Origin: Thiothrix sp.
GTDB lineage: Bacteria; Pseudomonadota; Gammaproteobacteria; Thiotrichales; Thiotrichaceae
Assembly (NCBI GenBank): GCA_008015155.1
Contig: SSFA01000022.1
Location: 1-64,000, forward strand
Length of the DNA: 64,000 bases
Direction: 5' to 3'
The translations under genes and the position numbers were made by a program. The notes beneath the pieces are model-generated. The model saw nothing but the letters and a program-made list of their open reading frames with translations, made no database searches and was not told the origin of the DNA. Positions 36,401-45,558 of the stretch are shown here, one piece after another (the stretch's first letter is position 1; each line of letters begins with the position of its first letter).

Positions 36401-38286
36401 CTTTTTTAGGGACAGGTGATAAAGCCTCACTGAATCTAGAACTTAAAAACTTGGATGAAGCTGATCAACTAGTCACTCTGACAGTAAAAGCGGACCAGCT
36501 GCTAGCAGGAGGCCTGGTTGAGCGCGAGCTAAGTTTAAGCAAAGGACAAGTCGAGAAGCTTGAATTACCACTGAGTAGCTCAAGCTCAATCGGCTTAGCT
36601 GAGATCAGTTTAGATTTAACTGGTAAAGACTTTAAGTTGAGGCGTGAACTAAAAATTCCAATTCGCCCTAGTTATCGGCCAGAGATGGCGTTTCAGGAAC
36701 AGGAATTATTAGGTGCTGGAAAAACGTATGATTTAAGCACTGCAGTTAAGACGGAGTATTTGCCTAATACGGCTGAAACTTGTTTGACTATTTCAAATAC
36801 ACCCAGCTTACCAGTAGCGGCCATCTTACGCAGCCTAATGAATTATCCCTATGATTCTTTAGAGCAAACTATCAGTAGTGCTTATCCGTATTTATTCCTC
36901 GATGAAGCCGCTTTGAAGCGTTGGGATTTGCCCACCTTATCCCTAGCACAACGAAATCAACAAATACAAACTGCGTTAATCCGGTTGCGGAGTATGCAGT
37001 TGCCTAATGGTGGTTTTAGTTTATGGGCAAAACTGGGGGGGGCTGAAGAATATTGGTTAAATGCTTATGCCACCAGTTTCCTTTTAGATGCTCGCCAGCA
37101 AGGCTTTGTAGTGCCAAAGCCTCTGTTACAAGCCGCTTTAAATAATTTACAGCAAACTTGGCAACAAGAAACTCCACAACTTGAGGATCGTTATCCCTTG
37201 GCGGAAAATGTCATTCAGATGGATTTAGCGGTGCGTGCCTATGCAGCTTATGTGCTAGCACGTGAACACCAAGTTACTCTTAATGATTTAAAAGCCTTTG
37301 CAGACAAAAGCGGACAGCAAATGGAGTCTGGCTTAAGCTTAGTGAATTTAGGTTTAGCCTTAAGTTTGCAAGGCGATGCTAAACGTGGAGAGGAATATAT
37401 CCAGCGTGGTTTAAGCTTGAACCGTGATCCAGAGTTGTATCTAGGCGATTATGGTAGCCCTTTGCGTGATCGAGCTATGTTGCTTTACCATTTGCTCCTA
37501 GCTAAGCAAACAGTACCTGCTTTGAGTGTGCAGCTTGGCTATATCCTACGTGATTTAGCAGCCAATCAGTATCTAAGTACTCAAGAGCAAGTGTATATCT
37601 TTTTACTGGGTCAGCTACTGGATCAGCAAGCGAAAACCCCGTGGCAAGCACAACTAGTGCTGGATGGGCAAAGTTTAAATTTATCGCAAGCGGGTAGTTT
37701 TAGTCGTTGTGTACCAACATTCAAAGCTGAAAGTAAACTGGTGAGTAGCACGGATGATGCAGTGTATTTTAATTTGTTCACTCAAGCTTATCCTCAACAA
37801 ATGCCTGCAGCCACTGACAAGCCTATCCGTATCCAACGCAAATGGTATAGCTTGACAGGTCAAGCTTTGAGTCCAGAAGATTTGAAAGTGGGCGACTTAG
37901 TACTGACTCGTTTAAATATCGAGAGTAGCGAACCTATTCCACATGCCTTGGTCGTGGATTTATTGCCTGCTGGTTTTGAACTAGAGTTGAGTGACCTACA
38001 AGCGAATGAAGTATTACAAGGCTTAAAGCTAGATGATATGGCGGTATCAGTCGCAGAAACTATGGCGTATTCGGCAGCTGTGCACGAAAGCTTCTGGCGA
38101 GATCGCTATGTAGCGAATTTAGCTCTAAAGGCTAAAAGTACCCGCACTTTATTTTATCTTGTACGGGTGGCGCAGGCAGGGCAGGTAAGCATACCACAGG
38201 CCTATATCGTGGATTTGGACAGACCGTTTAGGCAAGGTTTGGGCGTTGCTAGTCCAGTGCAGTTGAATACGGGTTCTAGAGACTAG
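33424..38286 (+). CDS. Bacterial alpha-2-macroglobulin, thioester-less (YfaS-like)
   Basis: A 1620-residue secreted protein with a signal peptide (ALISFWLLFSSSYLVA, cleavage near EEPS). An N-terminal Ig-like domain (residues 50-135), macroglobulin MG domains (YASHALYRPGDTLSLNI, EKYRPEYLSLS) and the bait/ANA region are followed by the alpha/alpha toroid of the thioester domain (LPNGGFSLWAKLGGAEEYW). Bacterial A2Ms trap attacking proteases. The expected thioester Cys of YPYGCLEQ is Ser1145 here (YPYDSLEQT), so it cannot couple covalently, as in YfaS-type members. No lipobox is seen. pbpC, the usual partner of thioester-type A2M, is absent. It is followed by a strong terminator and the PhoPQ-like pair. 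Confidence 0.93.
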   Translation: MGLRQLSIWQSALISFWLLFSSSYLVAEEPSTLKPPTYTNQQLLSEMLVVDAAEQTLDKAPALVVTFSQDLDANQNPAEHFTITQGGKAVEGTWSIINSPRRLYFTQIQADTTYRIQIRPGVTAKNGLKLLKPVDFEIKTRVIQAAFDFTSKGSLIPQQLATGLPIRVVNVPELDVEFLRVSPDKLGEVVKAIRLDGNLQSWELEEIHQVTNSVYTMRYPTNAKPNARETFNLPIKQIEALKQPGLYFAVIRQPGRFTDKAYRIKHFIVSNLGLQARVHAKTLEVFVHALDSGKPLRGIKIAVKDNQESIEFVSDEAGRASFAKRPSKDAFITAVSPDNQFAFLDLRSPPLDLSSFPIQGLPDKPIDPYIYASHALYRPGDTLSLNILQRDQDGLVATHDLKLSIVRPDTKVIWEEKLTATDADLGYYLQRFTLEEDAPEGIWRAELRLDEDPKLVSVFEFKVEKYRPEYLSLSLNSGKSLLTGEDKQVISIQGGYTHGEPAAQQKIVATRNLELDLQPLGSAFKDYRFGVPEDAKRLASTQLPEMSLDAKGNGFLEFPVLDKAIQSPLKTRVTASLLELGGQPISTELQQSYWPSQHLVGLKPLFADASVPENSEARFEVIRVDPAGNLLAAQRLTATLFTESYDYYWDYIQDKGWQQRGIRNQYPVSQQQIEIPAGQKGQLDLAVTAGRYRLELEDADTKLKTAYSFTAGWQTTINAQSQPKRLELSLDKPMYQAGETAQLSLNLPAAAEVLLSVEGGKQLWSRQISLAAGNSVLEVPIDAAWQQHDLYIVAQALQTATLKQPMTPERLLGILPLVLERTDRQVELSLELPDLVMAEQAIKVLVHAKNLKDTNTLITLSAVDARVLQHLPLRNPNPFDFYFSPRAYETRLYDAYDEIITDNELSTIVPASQTLATEPKPRLKPPLPRHIIALEAEPVRFDAEGKAEVILNLPAFSGDLQLTATVMGAEQLGSISKTIQVGVPIQLKVAAPAFLGTGDKASLNLELKNLDEADQLVTLTVKADQLLAGGLVERELSLSKGQVEKLELPLSSSSSIGLAEISLDLTGKDFKLRRELKIPIRPSYRPEMAFQEQELLGAGKTYDLSTAVKTEYLPNTAETCLTISNTPSLPVAAILRSLMNYPYDSLEQTISSAYPYLFLDEAALKRWDLPTLSLAQRNQQIQTALIRLRSMQLPNGGFSLWAKLGGAEEYWLNAYATSFLLDARQQGFVVPKPLLQAALNNLQQTWQQETPQLEDRYPLAENVIQMDLAVRAYAAYVLAREHQVTLNDLKAFADKSGQQMESGLSLVNLGLALSLQGDAKRGEEYIQRGLSLNRDPELYLGDYGSPLRDRAMLLYHLLLAKQTVPALSVQLGYILRDLAANQYLSTQEQVYIFLLGQLLDQQAKTPWQAQLVLDGQSLNLSQAGSFSRCVPTFKAESKLVSSTDDAVYFNLFTQAYPQQMPAATDKPIRIQRKWYSLTGQALSPEDLKVGDLVLTRLNIESSEPIPHALVVDLLPAGFELELSDLQANEVLQGLKLDDMAVSVAETMAYSAAVHESFWRDRYVANLALKAKSTRTLFYLVRVAQAGQVSIPQAYIVDLDRPFRQGLGVASPVQLNTGSRD

Positions 38287-38303
38287 TGATTTTTAATGAA
38301 CTT

Positions 38304-38344
38304 AAGTGCAGCTACTCCGTTCGATTAGCTGAGTAGCTGCACTT
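38304..38344. terminator. Bidirectional terminator (14-bp stem)
   Basis: AAGTGCAGCTACTC (38304-38317) pairs perfectly with GAGTAGCTGCACTT (38331-38344), followed by TAATTTAAG. It separates the convergent A2M and sensor-kinase genes. Confidence 0.85.
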
Positions 38345-38348
38345 TAAT

Positions 38349-39821
38349 TTAAGTGGGTAAGTGCAAGCGCACCCGTGCTCCCACATAAGGCGAAACTAAT
38401 AATTCGATTTTGCCACCGACTGCAGAAACAATTTCGGTACTAACCGCTAACCCGATTCCTTGGCCTTCAGTTTTACTGTCTTCACGAATGCCGCGCTTTA
38501 ACAATTTGGATGGGTTTTCACTAGGAAAGCCCATGCCGTCATCATCAATATCGATCACTAACATATCGTTATCGCGGAAGGCCGAAATTTCTACTAATCG
38601 GTCACAGAAACGGCAAGCATTATTGATCAAATTACCAAATAGCTCCATCAAGTCTTCTGAATCTAAGCGGCATTTAGCGTATTCATCAACATTGACGCGA
38701 ATTTCAAAATCCTTACCCCGATGTACTTTATGCATCGTACTAGCGAGGCGCGTTAAGATGGGGCGAATCGGCTGGGACATAATGATCGCGTTCTCACTTG
38801 TCACCATTGCTTTGCGAAGTTGGCGCGAGATAATTTCCTGCATATGTTCGATTTCAGCGGCAATACCCGCTAAGCCCGCGTGATCATGTGCTACATCTTG
38901 GAAACTATCCCCCTCTAAATGGGATTGGATGGCTGCTAAAGGTGTTTTTAAACTATGTGCTAAATCATCTAGCGAATCTTTATAGCGCTGTTTTTGACCT
39001 TTTTCGTGGCCAATCAAGGCATTAATCGTATTCTTGATAGGCACTAATTCATCCGGATACTCATCTTGGATGGTTTCTTTGTTGCCTGCTTCAATAGCGC
39101 GCACTTCCTCCTCAAACTCGCGAATTGGTGCGACAACCCAAAAGCTAGAGGCTAGCTGAGCAATCAAAATCAAAATAACTGAAGCAAAAAACAGAATGGA
39201 AAACACCATGACTAGATCGTCGATTTCTCGATCTACATTCGCCATTGACTCTGCAACAATGAAGAGATAATGCTTATTGGTACTTGTTCCTTCTTCGGCA
39301 TTTTCCCGAAAGGAAAAGTGCTGAACTGCAACCATGTACTCTTCAGGATGAAACTTATCATCCACTTTCCCATTCGGTGGTGGGGTAGAGCTCATGCGCC
39401 GCGCGAAGGGTGTGAAGTTTTGTACTTTAGGATCGTTAAATAAGTCTTCAAACGGAAAGTAGGCAAAGAATAAATCGACTCGATTTAAGTCGACACCTTC
39501 ATTATCAATTGAACTCCAGATAATCCGATTTTGCTGACGATCCCAAATATAGGCAAAACGACGTTTACGATCCTGAACCAGTTGATTGCGTGAGATGAAT
39601 TGCTCAGCAGCTTGCTTATTACGTTCTGGAATTAAGAAACTGCCGCGTTCATATTCAATGAAACCTAACAAATCAGAGGCAGTCCGCTCTAGTTCCAAGC
39701 GGATGGCTTCGGTCTTGCGTTGGTAAATACTTAAGCTCAAGAGCACGCCTAAGATTAAAATCCCAATCACAATAATGGTGAAGCCGCTAACCAGTTGGCG
39801 GCTGCGTAAAGAACCCATCAT
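38349..39821 (-). CDS. PhoQ-like sensor histidine kinase
   Basis: A 490-residue inner-membrane kinase. TM1 is at about residues 12-33, a periplasmic sensor at 34-203, TM2 at about 204-228, then a HAMP-like linker. The phospho-acceptor His289 lies in DLAHSLKTPLAAIQS, nearly the PhoQ wording. The ATP domain has NLINNACRFCDR, DIDDDGMGFPSE and GQGIGLAVSTEIV. It overlaps the response regulator stop by one base, so the two are co-translated. PhoQ senses Mg2+, acidity and cationic peptides in enterics; the ligand here is not evident. Confidence 0.92.
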   Translation of the reverse strand: MMGSLRSRQLVSGFTIIVIGILILGVLLSLSIYQRKTEAIRLELERTASDLLGFIEYERGSFLIPERNKQAAEQFISRNQLVQDRKRRFAYIWDRQQNRIIWSSIDNEGVDLNRVDLFFAYFPFEDLFNDPKVQNFTPFARRMSSTPPPNGKVDDKFHPEEYMVAVQHFSFRENAEEGTSTNKHYLFIVAESMANVDREIDDLVMVFSILFFASVILILIAQLASSFWVVAPIREFEEEVRAIEAGNKETIQDEYPDELVPIKNTINALIGHEKGQKQRYKDSLDDLAHSLKTPLAAIQSHLEGDSFQDVAHDHAGLAGIAAEIEHMQEIISRQLRKAMVTSENAIIMSQPIRPILTRLASTMHKVHRGKDFEIRVNVDEYAKCRLDSEDLMELFGNLINNACRFCDRLVEISAFRDNDMLVIDIDDDGMGFPSENPSKLLKRGIREDSKTEGQGIGLAVSTEIVSAVGGKIELLVSPYVGARVRLHLPT

Positions 39822-40513
39822 TACTGATTATTTGGTCGATGACAGTCCAAAGTAAAACGATAGCCACGCCCACGTAAAGTCTCGATAGGTTTTAAACTTT
39901 CATCTGGATCGAGTTTCTGGCGCAAACGACGAATGAAGACCTCGATCACATTGCTGTCTCGATCTGCGTCTTCTTCATACAAACTATCGGTTAAATGTGT
40001 TTTAGAAATGACTTGACCTGCGTGCAGCATCAAATGTTCTAAAACGCGATATTCATAAGCTGTCAAGGTAATTTCTGCTTCGTTCACATAGACGCGTTGC
40101 TCCGAGAGGTTCAAGCGAATAGGTGGGCAGCTTAATTCAGCTTGAGTCCAACCTTTAGTCCGACGTAGGAGTGCACGTAAGCGCGCAGCTAGTTCTTCCG
40201 CATGAATCGGTTTGACTAGATAATCATCCGCTCCAGCCTCTAAAACTTCGACTTTAGTCTCCCAACGATCGCGCACGGTCAGCGTGACAATAGGATATTC
40301 TAAGCCTTTAGCTCGCACGCTCCGGATAATTTCTAAGCCAGTGACATGGGGTAGGCCTAAGTCGATGACAGCGATATCAATCGGATATTCAGTTGCAATA
40401 TATAGCCCTTGTGCACCATCGCTCGCTACATCAACAGTAAAGCCATTTTTTTTGAGATCACTGGCAATTTGTTCACGGATGGGTGCTTTATCTTCAACAA
40501 CAAGTACACGCAT
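39821..40513 (-). CDS. PhoP-like response regulator (OmpR family)
   Basis: 230 residues. The receiver domain has acidic pocket VVEDKA, phospho-acceptor Asp51 (AVIDLGLPHVTGLE), Thr switch and Lys (DDYLVKPIHAEE). The C-terminal winged helix has LTAYEYRVLEHLMLHAG and ETLRGRGYRFTLD. Wording such as MRVLVVED and LGLP follows PhoP. It is upstream of its kinase. A perfect 16-bp palindrome lies 46 bp before the start. Confidence 0.93.
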   Translation of the reverse strand: MRVLVVEDKAPIREQIASDLKKNGFTVDVASDGAQGLYIATEYPIDIAVIDLGLPHVTGLEIIRSVRAKGLEYPIVTLTVRDRWETKVEVLEAGADDYLVKPIHAEELAARLRALLRRTKGWTQAELSCPPIRLNLSEQRVYVNEAEITLTAYEYRVLEHLMLHAGQVISKTHLTDSLYEEDADRDSNVIEVFIRRLRQKLDPDESLKPIETLRGRGYRFTLDCHRPNNQ

Positions 40514-40558
40514 AGATTTTTCGACTATTTAGTATGTTATGTTAATGGTCTGAGTGTA

Positions 40559-40574
40559 GTCTATCTAGATAGAC
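40559..40574. promoter_or_regulatory. 16-bp perfect palindrome upstream of the PhoP-like gene
   Basis: GTCTATCTAGATAGAC is a perfect inverted repeat 46 bp upstream of the response-regulator start. OmpR-family regulators usually bind direct repeats, so this may serve a different dimeric regulator or be a cruciform-prone site. Confidence 0.4.
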
Positions 40575-40657
40575 GGAGCCCTGTACCGTCTTTTGTTAAG
40601 CCATCATACACTGAAGCTTCAGAATAAAAAACTATCAATTCCCGATCAAATAATAAA

Positions 40658-40681
40658 AAGCCCAGCTTAGTGGCTGGGCTT
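40658..40681 (-). terminator. Terminator of the PepSY gene
   Basis: On the minus strand AAGCCCAGC (40681-40673) pairs with GCTGGGCTT (40666-40658), a 9-bp stem with a 6-nt loop followed by TTTTATT. It separates the PepSY gene from the PhoPQ-like operon. Confidence 0.85.
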
Positions 40682-40709
40682 CGAATTTAGTTACAATTGT
40701 TTAGATGAA

Positions 40710-41003
40710 CTATTTGGTGCAGGACACATGAATAATCCTAAACTCACCATCATCGCCCATCAATTTCACCACATGGCAATCTGGCCCACGGTCAGACTGT
40801 GGTTCTATCGACAGGATCCGCCCCGGATAGACATCCTTAACCTTGCCCATAATAGTGGACTTACGCAGTGGTTGATCCGGCTGAGTGCGGCTCATCTGAA
40901 TTTTGTAAGGTACATGCGTTTCTGCGAAACTAGCGGTGGCTGCTAAAGATATAGTTAAAGCTAAAGTAGTTGCACACCAACGTATGCTGCTCTTTAAGTA
41001 CAT
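40710..41003 (-). CDS. PepSY-like periplasmic protein
   Basis: A 97-residue protein with a signal peptide (TTLALTISLAATASFA) and one PepSY-like domain whose core pattern is visible (VKDVYPGRILSIEPQSDRG, HVVKLMGDDGEFRII). Small PepSY proteins frequently neighbour PhoPQ-type systems and may modulate the sensor or a protease. A clear terminator splits it from the regulator gene, so it is a separate transcript. The 266 bp to divergent ampD are AT-rich and hold both promoters; nothing else is seen there. Confidence 0.78.
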   Translation of the reverse strand: MYLKSSIRWCATTLALTISLAATASFAETHVPYKIQMSRTQPDQPLRKSTIMGKVKDVYPGRILSIEPQSDRGPDCHVVKLMGDDGEFRIIHVSCTK

Positions 41004-41269
41004 TGTGTTTCCCCTGTTTAAAAAACTTTTATAGACACCATGCCCATGGAGTCTGGATAGCTATGGAAGAATTATAAATGTTACTTTATTAACAATAAAT
41101 TAATGAATGGCTTTGGTGACCATATTAGGAGGGAGGGGATATAGAAAAAAATCTATAATAAAAATAGATTATGTTTATATATTTAATTTTTATGAATAAA
41201 GCTTATTTATTTTGCAAAACTAGATAATAATGACAGGATCTCATCTTTGTCTAGGAAGATTTTGTAACA

Positions 41270-41875
41270 ATGTTGATTGATTCCTTCACAGGTTTATTAG
41301 ATGCTGCTCAACAGTGTCCATCACCCAATCATGATGAACGTCCAAGCGATTGTTTACCTGAGTTAATTGTTATTCATAATATAAGTTTACCGCCGGGTAA
41401 ATTTAATGGCGATTATATTAGTCAGCTGTTTACTAACACTTTAGACAGAGAGGAGCATCCCTTTTTTGCTGAAATTTGCCACTTAAAAGTTGCTAGTCAT
41501 TTGCTAATTAGGCGTACAGGCGAAATTATTCAATATGTACCTTTTCATTTACGTGCTTTTCATGCGGGTATTTCGGTATACCGTGGGCGTAGCCGTTGTA
41601 ATGATTTTTCAATTGGAATTGAATTAGAAGGCACAGATTTTACGCCTTTTACGGAAGAGCAATATCAGCAGCTCACCGCAGTTATCCAAGTGCTATGCTT
41701 AAACTATCCAAGCTTATCTCTACATCATATTACTGGGCATCAGCATATTGCGCCTGAGCGTAAAACTGATCCGGGGCCCTTTTTTGACTGGGCGCGCTTG
41801 AGTCTGGATTTAGGTGTGGCTCTGCCAGCTGATGCAACTGTTACTGAGTTCAATGAACTGTCGTTAAAATGCTAA
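41270..41875 (+). CDS. ampD: 1,6-anhydro-N-acetylmuramyl-L-alanine amidase AmpD
   Basis: Cytosolic zinc amidase of peptidoglycan recycling, removing the stem peptide from anhydro-muropeptides. 201 residues. Zinc His36 lies in LIVIHNISLPPG, and later ligands in TGHQHIAPERKTDPGPFFDW (His and Asp) and around AFHAGIS. FSIGIELEG is the typical core. No signal peptide, as expected for AmpD rather than AmiD. ampE is not adjacent. Confidence 0.95.
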   Translation: MLIDSFTGLLDAAQQCPSPNHDERPSDCLPELIVIHNISLPPGKFNGDYISQLFTNTLDREEHPFFAEICHLKVASHLLIRRTGEIIQYVPFHLRAFHAGISVYRGRSRCNDFSIGIELEGTDFTPFTEEQYQQLTAVIQVLCLNYPSLSLHHITGHQHIAPERKTDPGPFFDWARLSLDLGVALPADATVTEFNELSLKC

Positions 41876-41999
41876 TATTTGGTTAAATTTAGATCAAACT
41901 TTCAGCGAATTGTGGTTTCTTTGCCTATACTTAAAGTATTGCTGTTGGTACTGAAGTTAACAGCATACAACTCATAAAATAGCCTAGGAGAGGGAAACT

Positions 42000-42548
42000 A
42001 TGACTAGCGAGGTCAAGTCTGTGGACACTGTAGAGTTAAAGCGCAGAGCTTTTTTGTTTTTACCCGTGGTTTTACTAGCTGAGCAAATTTTTGCAGCCGA
42101 TATTTCAACCCCTGCTCCGATTCCTGCAGGTGCTTGCCCTTTGAATAGTGGTGGCCCTTCATTGTTGGGCACAAGCTGGTTTGTCATGTCTATTTACAAT
42201 AATCCCGTTCCTAAGCCGCTCAGAATGAAAATGCTTGTTGAGCAAACAGCTATGGTAGGTTTAGCTGGCTGTAATAATTACAGCGCTAATTTTGTTCAAG
42301 TTGGGAATCGTGGCTTCAAGGTACAAGAGATTATCCGTACCGAAAATGCTTGTGAGGTCTTACGTCCCGAGCCAGGTAAACCTACAGTAGATGTAGGCAG
42401 TTGGGAGGGTAAGTATTTGCGCGTTTTAAGACGAGCAGGGAGTGTCCAGCAGCTTGGTTCTACACTGCAATTTTATGATTTTAATGGTAAGCCTTCACTG
42501 GTATTTGGTAAAATTTACGGTTCCCGCACTCCAACACCTACTGCCTAA
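42000..42548 (+). CDS. META domain (HslJ-like) exported protein
   Basis: A 182-residue protein. KRR and a hydrophobic stretch (AFLFLPVVLLAEQIFA) form an export signal, with cleavage before ADIS. The META domain has LGTSWFVMSIYNN and MVGLAGCNNYSANFVQ, the defining G-C-N-x-Y motif, then FNGKPSLVF. META proteins include HslJ and heat-shock or envelope factors of unclear activity. GAGAGGG lies about 10 bp upstream of the ATG. A terminator follows. Confidence 0.8.
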   Translation: MTSEVKSVDTVELKRRAFLFLPVVLLAEQIFAADISTPAPIPAGACPLNSGGPSLLGTSWFVMSIYNNPVPKPLRMKMLVEQTAMVGLAGCNNYSANFVQVGNRGFKVQEIIRTENACEVLRPEPGKPTVDVGSWEGKYLRVLRRAGSVQQLGSTLQFYDFNGKPSLVFGKIYGSRTPTPTA

Positions 42549-42560
42549 AACGCTTAACAA

Positions 42561-42584
42561 GCAGGCTTCTAGACTTAAGCCTGC
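42561..42584 (+). terminator. Terminator after META gene
   Basis: GCAGGCTT (42561-42568) pairs with AAGCCTGC (42577-42584), an 8-bp stem followed by TTTATG. Confidence 0.75.
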
Positions 42585-42686
42585 TTTATGCTGAAGGATT
42601 TAGTAAATCTGCGCTGAACAGCCTGTTAATTGTTGTTATGATACGCCGCTATCACCACTTAATCATGTGCAGGAGATTTTAGCAAC

Positions 42687-43940
42687 ATGTTTACTAAATC
42701 GATGACTATTGCAAGCTATGACCAAGAGCTAGCTCAAGCGATGGCTGCTGAAACCCAACGTCAAGAAGAACATATCGAATTAATCGCCTCAGAAAATTAT
42801 GCCAGCCCGCGTGTTTTAGAAGCGCAAGGCTCTGTTTTAACCAATAAATATGCTGAAGGCTATCCGGAAAAGCGCTACTACGGTGGTTGCGAGTATGTAG
42901 ATATAGCTGAGCAATTAGCGATTGATCGTGTAAAAAAACTTTTTGGTGCTGATTATGCCAATGTACAGCCCCACTCAGGTTCACAAGCTAATGCTGCTGT
43001 CTATATGGCCTTACTCAATCCGGGTGATACTGTGCTGGGGATGAGCTTAGCGCATGGCGGTCATTTAACCCATGGTGCGAAAGTCAATTTCTCTGGGCGC
43101 ATCTATAATGCAGTGCAATATGGCATTACGGCTGAAGGCTACATTGATTATGCTGAAGTTGAGCGCTTAGCCGTTGAACATCAGCCAAAAATGATCGTAG
43201 CTGGTTTTTCTGCGTATTCACGGGTAATTGATTGGCAGAAATTCCGCGAGATTGCGGATAAAGTGGGCGCTTACTTAATGGTTGATATGGCGCATGTGGC
43301 AGGTCTAGTCGCTGCTGGTGTCTATCCAAGCCCAGTACAAATCGCCGATGTAACCACTTCAACCACGCATAAAACTTTGCGTGGTCCACGTGGCGGGATT
43401 ATTTTAGCCAAAGCCAATCCTGATTTAGAAAAGAAATTCAATTCTTTGGTTTTCCCTGGCATCCAAGGTGGGCCTTTAATGCATGTGATTGCGGCGAAAG
43501 CAGTTGCATTCAAAGAGGCTTTAGAGCCGGAGTTTACCGCTTATCAACAGCAAGTTGTGAAAAACGCCAAAGTGATGGCATCAACTTTGATTAGCCGTGG
43601 TTACAATATCGTTTCTGGTGGGACAGATAACCACTTGATGTTAGTCGATTTGATTGCTAAGGGGCTAACCGGTAAGGCAGCAGATGCGGCTTTAGGTGCA
43701 GCGAATATTACTGTGAATAAAAACTCAGTACCCAATGATCCGCAGTCTCCATTTGTCACGAGTGGGATTCGTGTAGGTACGCCAGCGATTACTACGCGTG
43801 GTTTTAAAGAGGCTGAAGTAGAGCAGTTGGCTAATTGGATCGCGGATGTTTTAGATAATATCAATGATCCTGCAACGACTGAGCGTGTGAAAAATGAAGT
43901 GTTAGCGATCTGTAAACGTTTCCCTGTGTACGCTGACTAA
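42687..43940 (+). CDS. glyA: Serine hydroxymethyltransferase
   Basis: PLP enzyme interconverting serine and glycine with tetrahydrofolate, the main source of one-carbon units. 417 residues. [39 protein letters not shown], and the PLP lysine in [15 protein letters not shown] are all visible. AGGAG precedes the ATG. glyA, nrdR, ribD and ribE follow in order with small gaps, a conserved gammaproteobacterial arrangement. Confidence 0.98.
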   Translation: MFTKSMTIASYDQELAQAMAAETQRQEEHIELIASENYASPRVLEAQGSVLTNKYAEGYPEKRYYGGCEYVDIAEQLAIDRVKKLFGADYANVQPHSGSQANAAVYMALLNPGDTVLGMSLAHGGHLTHGAKVNFSGRIYNAVQYGITAEGYIDYAEVERLAVEHQPKMIVAGFSAYSRVIDWQKFREIADKVGAYLMVDMAHVAGLVAAGVYPSPVQIADVTTSTTHKTLRGPRGGIILAKANPDLEKKFNSLVFPGIQGGPLMHVIAAKAVAFKEALEPEFTAYQQQVVKNAKVMASTLISRGYNIVSGGTDNHLMLVDLIAKGLTGKAADAALGAANITVNKNSVPNDPQSPFVTSGIRVGTPAITTRGFKEAEVEQLANWIADVLDNINDPATTERVKNEVLAICKRFPVYAD

Positions 43941-43941
43941 A

Positions 43942-44433
43942 ATGCGCTGTCCATTTTGTGGCGCGGAAGACACGCGTGTGATTGATTCGAGGCTAGCTAG
44001 CGAAGGCGAGCAAGTGAGGCGACGGCGCAAGTGTTCAGCTTGTGAAGAGCGCTTTACCACCTATGAGTTAGCCGAACTAACGATGCCACGAGTGATTAAA
44101 TCGAATGCTGCCCGTGAGCCTTTTCATGATGAAAAGCTCCGTGCAGGCATTATGCGTGCTTTGGAAAAGCGTCCTGTTACGATTGATCAAGCTGAAGCTG
44201 CGATCAGTCGTATACGTAAGAAGGTGTTAATGAGCGGGGAGCGTGAAGTCTCCTCGGCTCTGATTGGTGAGCTGGTGTTGGCTGAATTAAGGCATTTAGA
44301 TGAAGTGGCTTATATTCGCTTTGCCTCGGTTTATCAGCGTTTTGGCAGTATGGCTGAATTTCGTAACATGATTGATCGGATGGAACGCGAGCATCCAAAC
44401 GAACCAAAAACCTCCACTGATTTCTTAGATTAG
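43942..44433 (+). CDS. nrdR: Transcriptional repressor NrdR
   Basis: A 163-residue ATP/dATP-sensing repressor of ribonucleotide reductase genes. The N-terminal zinc ribbon has ligands C3, C6, C31 and C34 ([23 protein letters not shown]), followed by an ATP-cone ([31 protein letters not shown]). It starts one base after the glyA stop. Confidence 0.97.
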   Translation: MRCPFCGAEDTRVIDSRLASEGEQVRRRRKCSACEERFTTYELAELTMPRVIKSNAAREPFHDEKLRAGIMRALEKRPVTIDQAEAAISRIRKKVLMSGEREVSSALIGELVLAELRHLDEVAYIRFASVYQRFGSMAEFRNMIDRMEREHPNEPKTSTDFLD

Positions 44434-44441
44434 TCGTTTAA

Positions 44442-45554
44442 ATGTCTGTTTTTTCTGCTGATGATCATGCCTATATGGCACGTGCTCTGCAATTAGCACG
44501 CTATGGTTTATATACAACTCACCCCAATCCACGGGTAGGTTGTGTTTTGGTGCGTGCTGGAGAAGTGGTTGGCGAGGGCTGGCATGAGCGTGCAGGTCAA
44601 GCTCATGCAGAGGTAATAGCTTTGCGTACAGCGGGTGAGCGTGCGCAGGGTGCAACTGCTTATGTGACCTTAGAGCCTTGTTCACATTATGGGCGTACCC
44701 CGCCTTGTGCAGAGGCTTTAGTGGACGCTAAAGTTGCCAAAGTGATCGCAGCTATGATTGATCCGAATCCCTTAGTAGCTGGGAGCGGATTAGCGCGTTT
44801 AAATGCAGCTGGTATCGAAACAGCTTCCGGTTTATTAGCCACCGAAGCACGCGCCTTAAATCCGGGATTCATTAGTGTGATGGAACGCCAGCGGCCATTG
44901 GTACGGGTCAAAATGGCGATGAGTTTGGATGGGCGCACCGCGATGGCTTCAGGTGAAAGTATTTGGATTACCAGTGAAGCAGCCCGTCGCGATGTCCAAT
45001 TCTGGCGTGCTCAAGCAGGAGCGGTGTTAACAGGAATTGATACAGTGCTGATGGATAAGCCGCAACTCAATATACGTCTAGCTGCTGAAGAGCTAGGTAT
45101 TAATGGGGAAGTGCGCCAGCCAGTACGTGTTGTCTTAGATTCTAACTTGCGCTTTCCGCTGGATGCGCCTTTATTAAAAACTGTTGGTAAGGTACTCATT
45201 TATACTTGTAGCAGTGATACAGAAAAAATCGACCTACTCCAAGCTGCAGGAGTCACTATTCGTCAATTTACAGGCAGGCGCTTAGATTTAAAGCAAGTCT
45301 TAGCTGCTTTAGTGTTAGATGGTATCAATGAAGTGCATGTTGAGGCGGGCGCGACTTTAAGCGGGCAATTTATTGAGCAAGGCTTAGTGGATCAACTGGT
45401 CATTTATATGGCCCCACATTTGATGGGTTCTGTGGCGCGGCCTTTATTTAATTTGCCACTTGCCAACATGGCTGAGCGCTATGCTTTAGAAATTCGAGAT
45501 ATTCGTGCAATAGGGCAAGATTGGCGAATCTTGGCGGATGTTCATCAGGAGTAG
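44442..45554 (+). CDS. ribD: Bifunctional riboflavin deaminase/reductase RibD
   Basis: Second and third steps of riboflavin synthesis. 370 residues. The N-terminal deaminase has the zinc motifs HAEVIAL and PCSHYGRTPPC, and the C-terminal reductase has VKMAMSLDGRTAM and VEAGATLSGQFI. It begins 8 bp after nrdR and ends 4 bp before ribE. Confidence 0.97.
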   Translation: MSVFSADDHAYMARALQLARYGLYTTHPNPRVGCVLVRAGEVVGEGWHERAGQAHAEVIALRTAGERAQGATAYVTLEPCSHYGRTPPCAEALVDAKVAKVIAAMIDPNPLVAGSGLARLNAAGIETASGLLATEARALNPGFISVMERQRPLVRVKMAMSLDGRTAMASGESIWITSEAARRDVQFWRAQAGAVLTGIDTVLMDKPQLNIRLAAEELGINGEVRQPVRVVLDSNLRFPLDAPLLKTVGKVLIYTCSSDTEKIDLLQAAGVTIRQFTGRRLDLKQVLAALVLDGINEVHVEAGATLSGQFIEQGLVDQLVIYMAPHLMGSVARPLFNLPLANMAERYALEIRDIRAIGQDWRILADVHQE

Positions 45555-45558
45555 AACC

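Noticed and set aside
43126..43389. Minus-strand frames inside glyA
   Set aside because: Shadows of the highly conserved glyA coding sequence.
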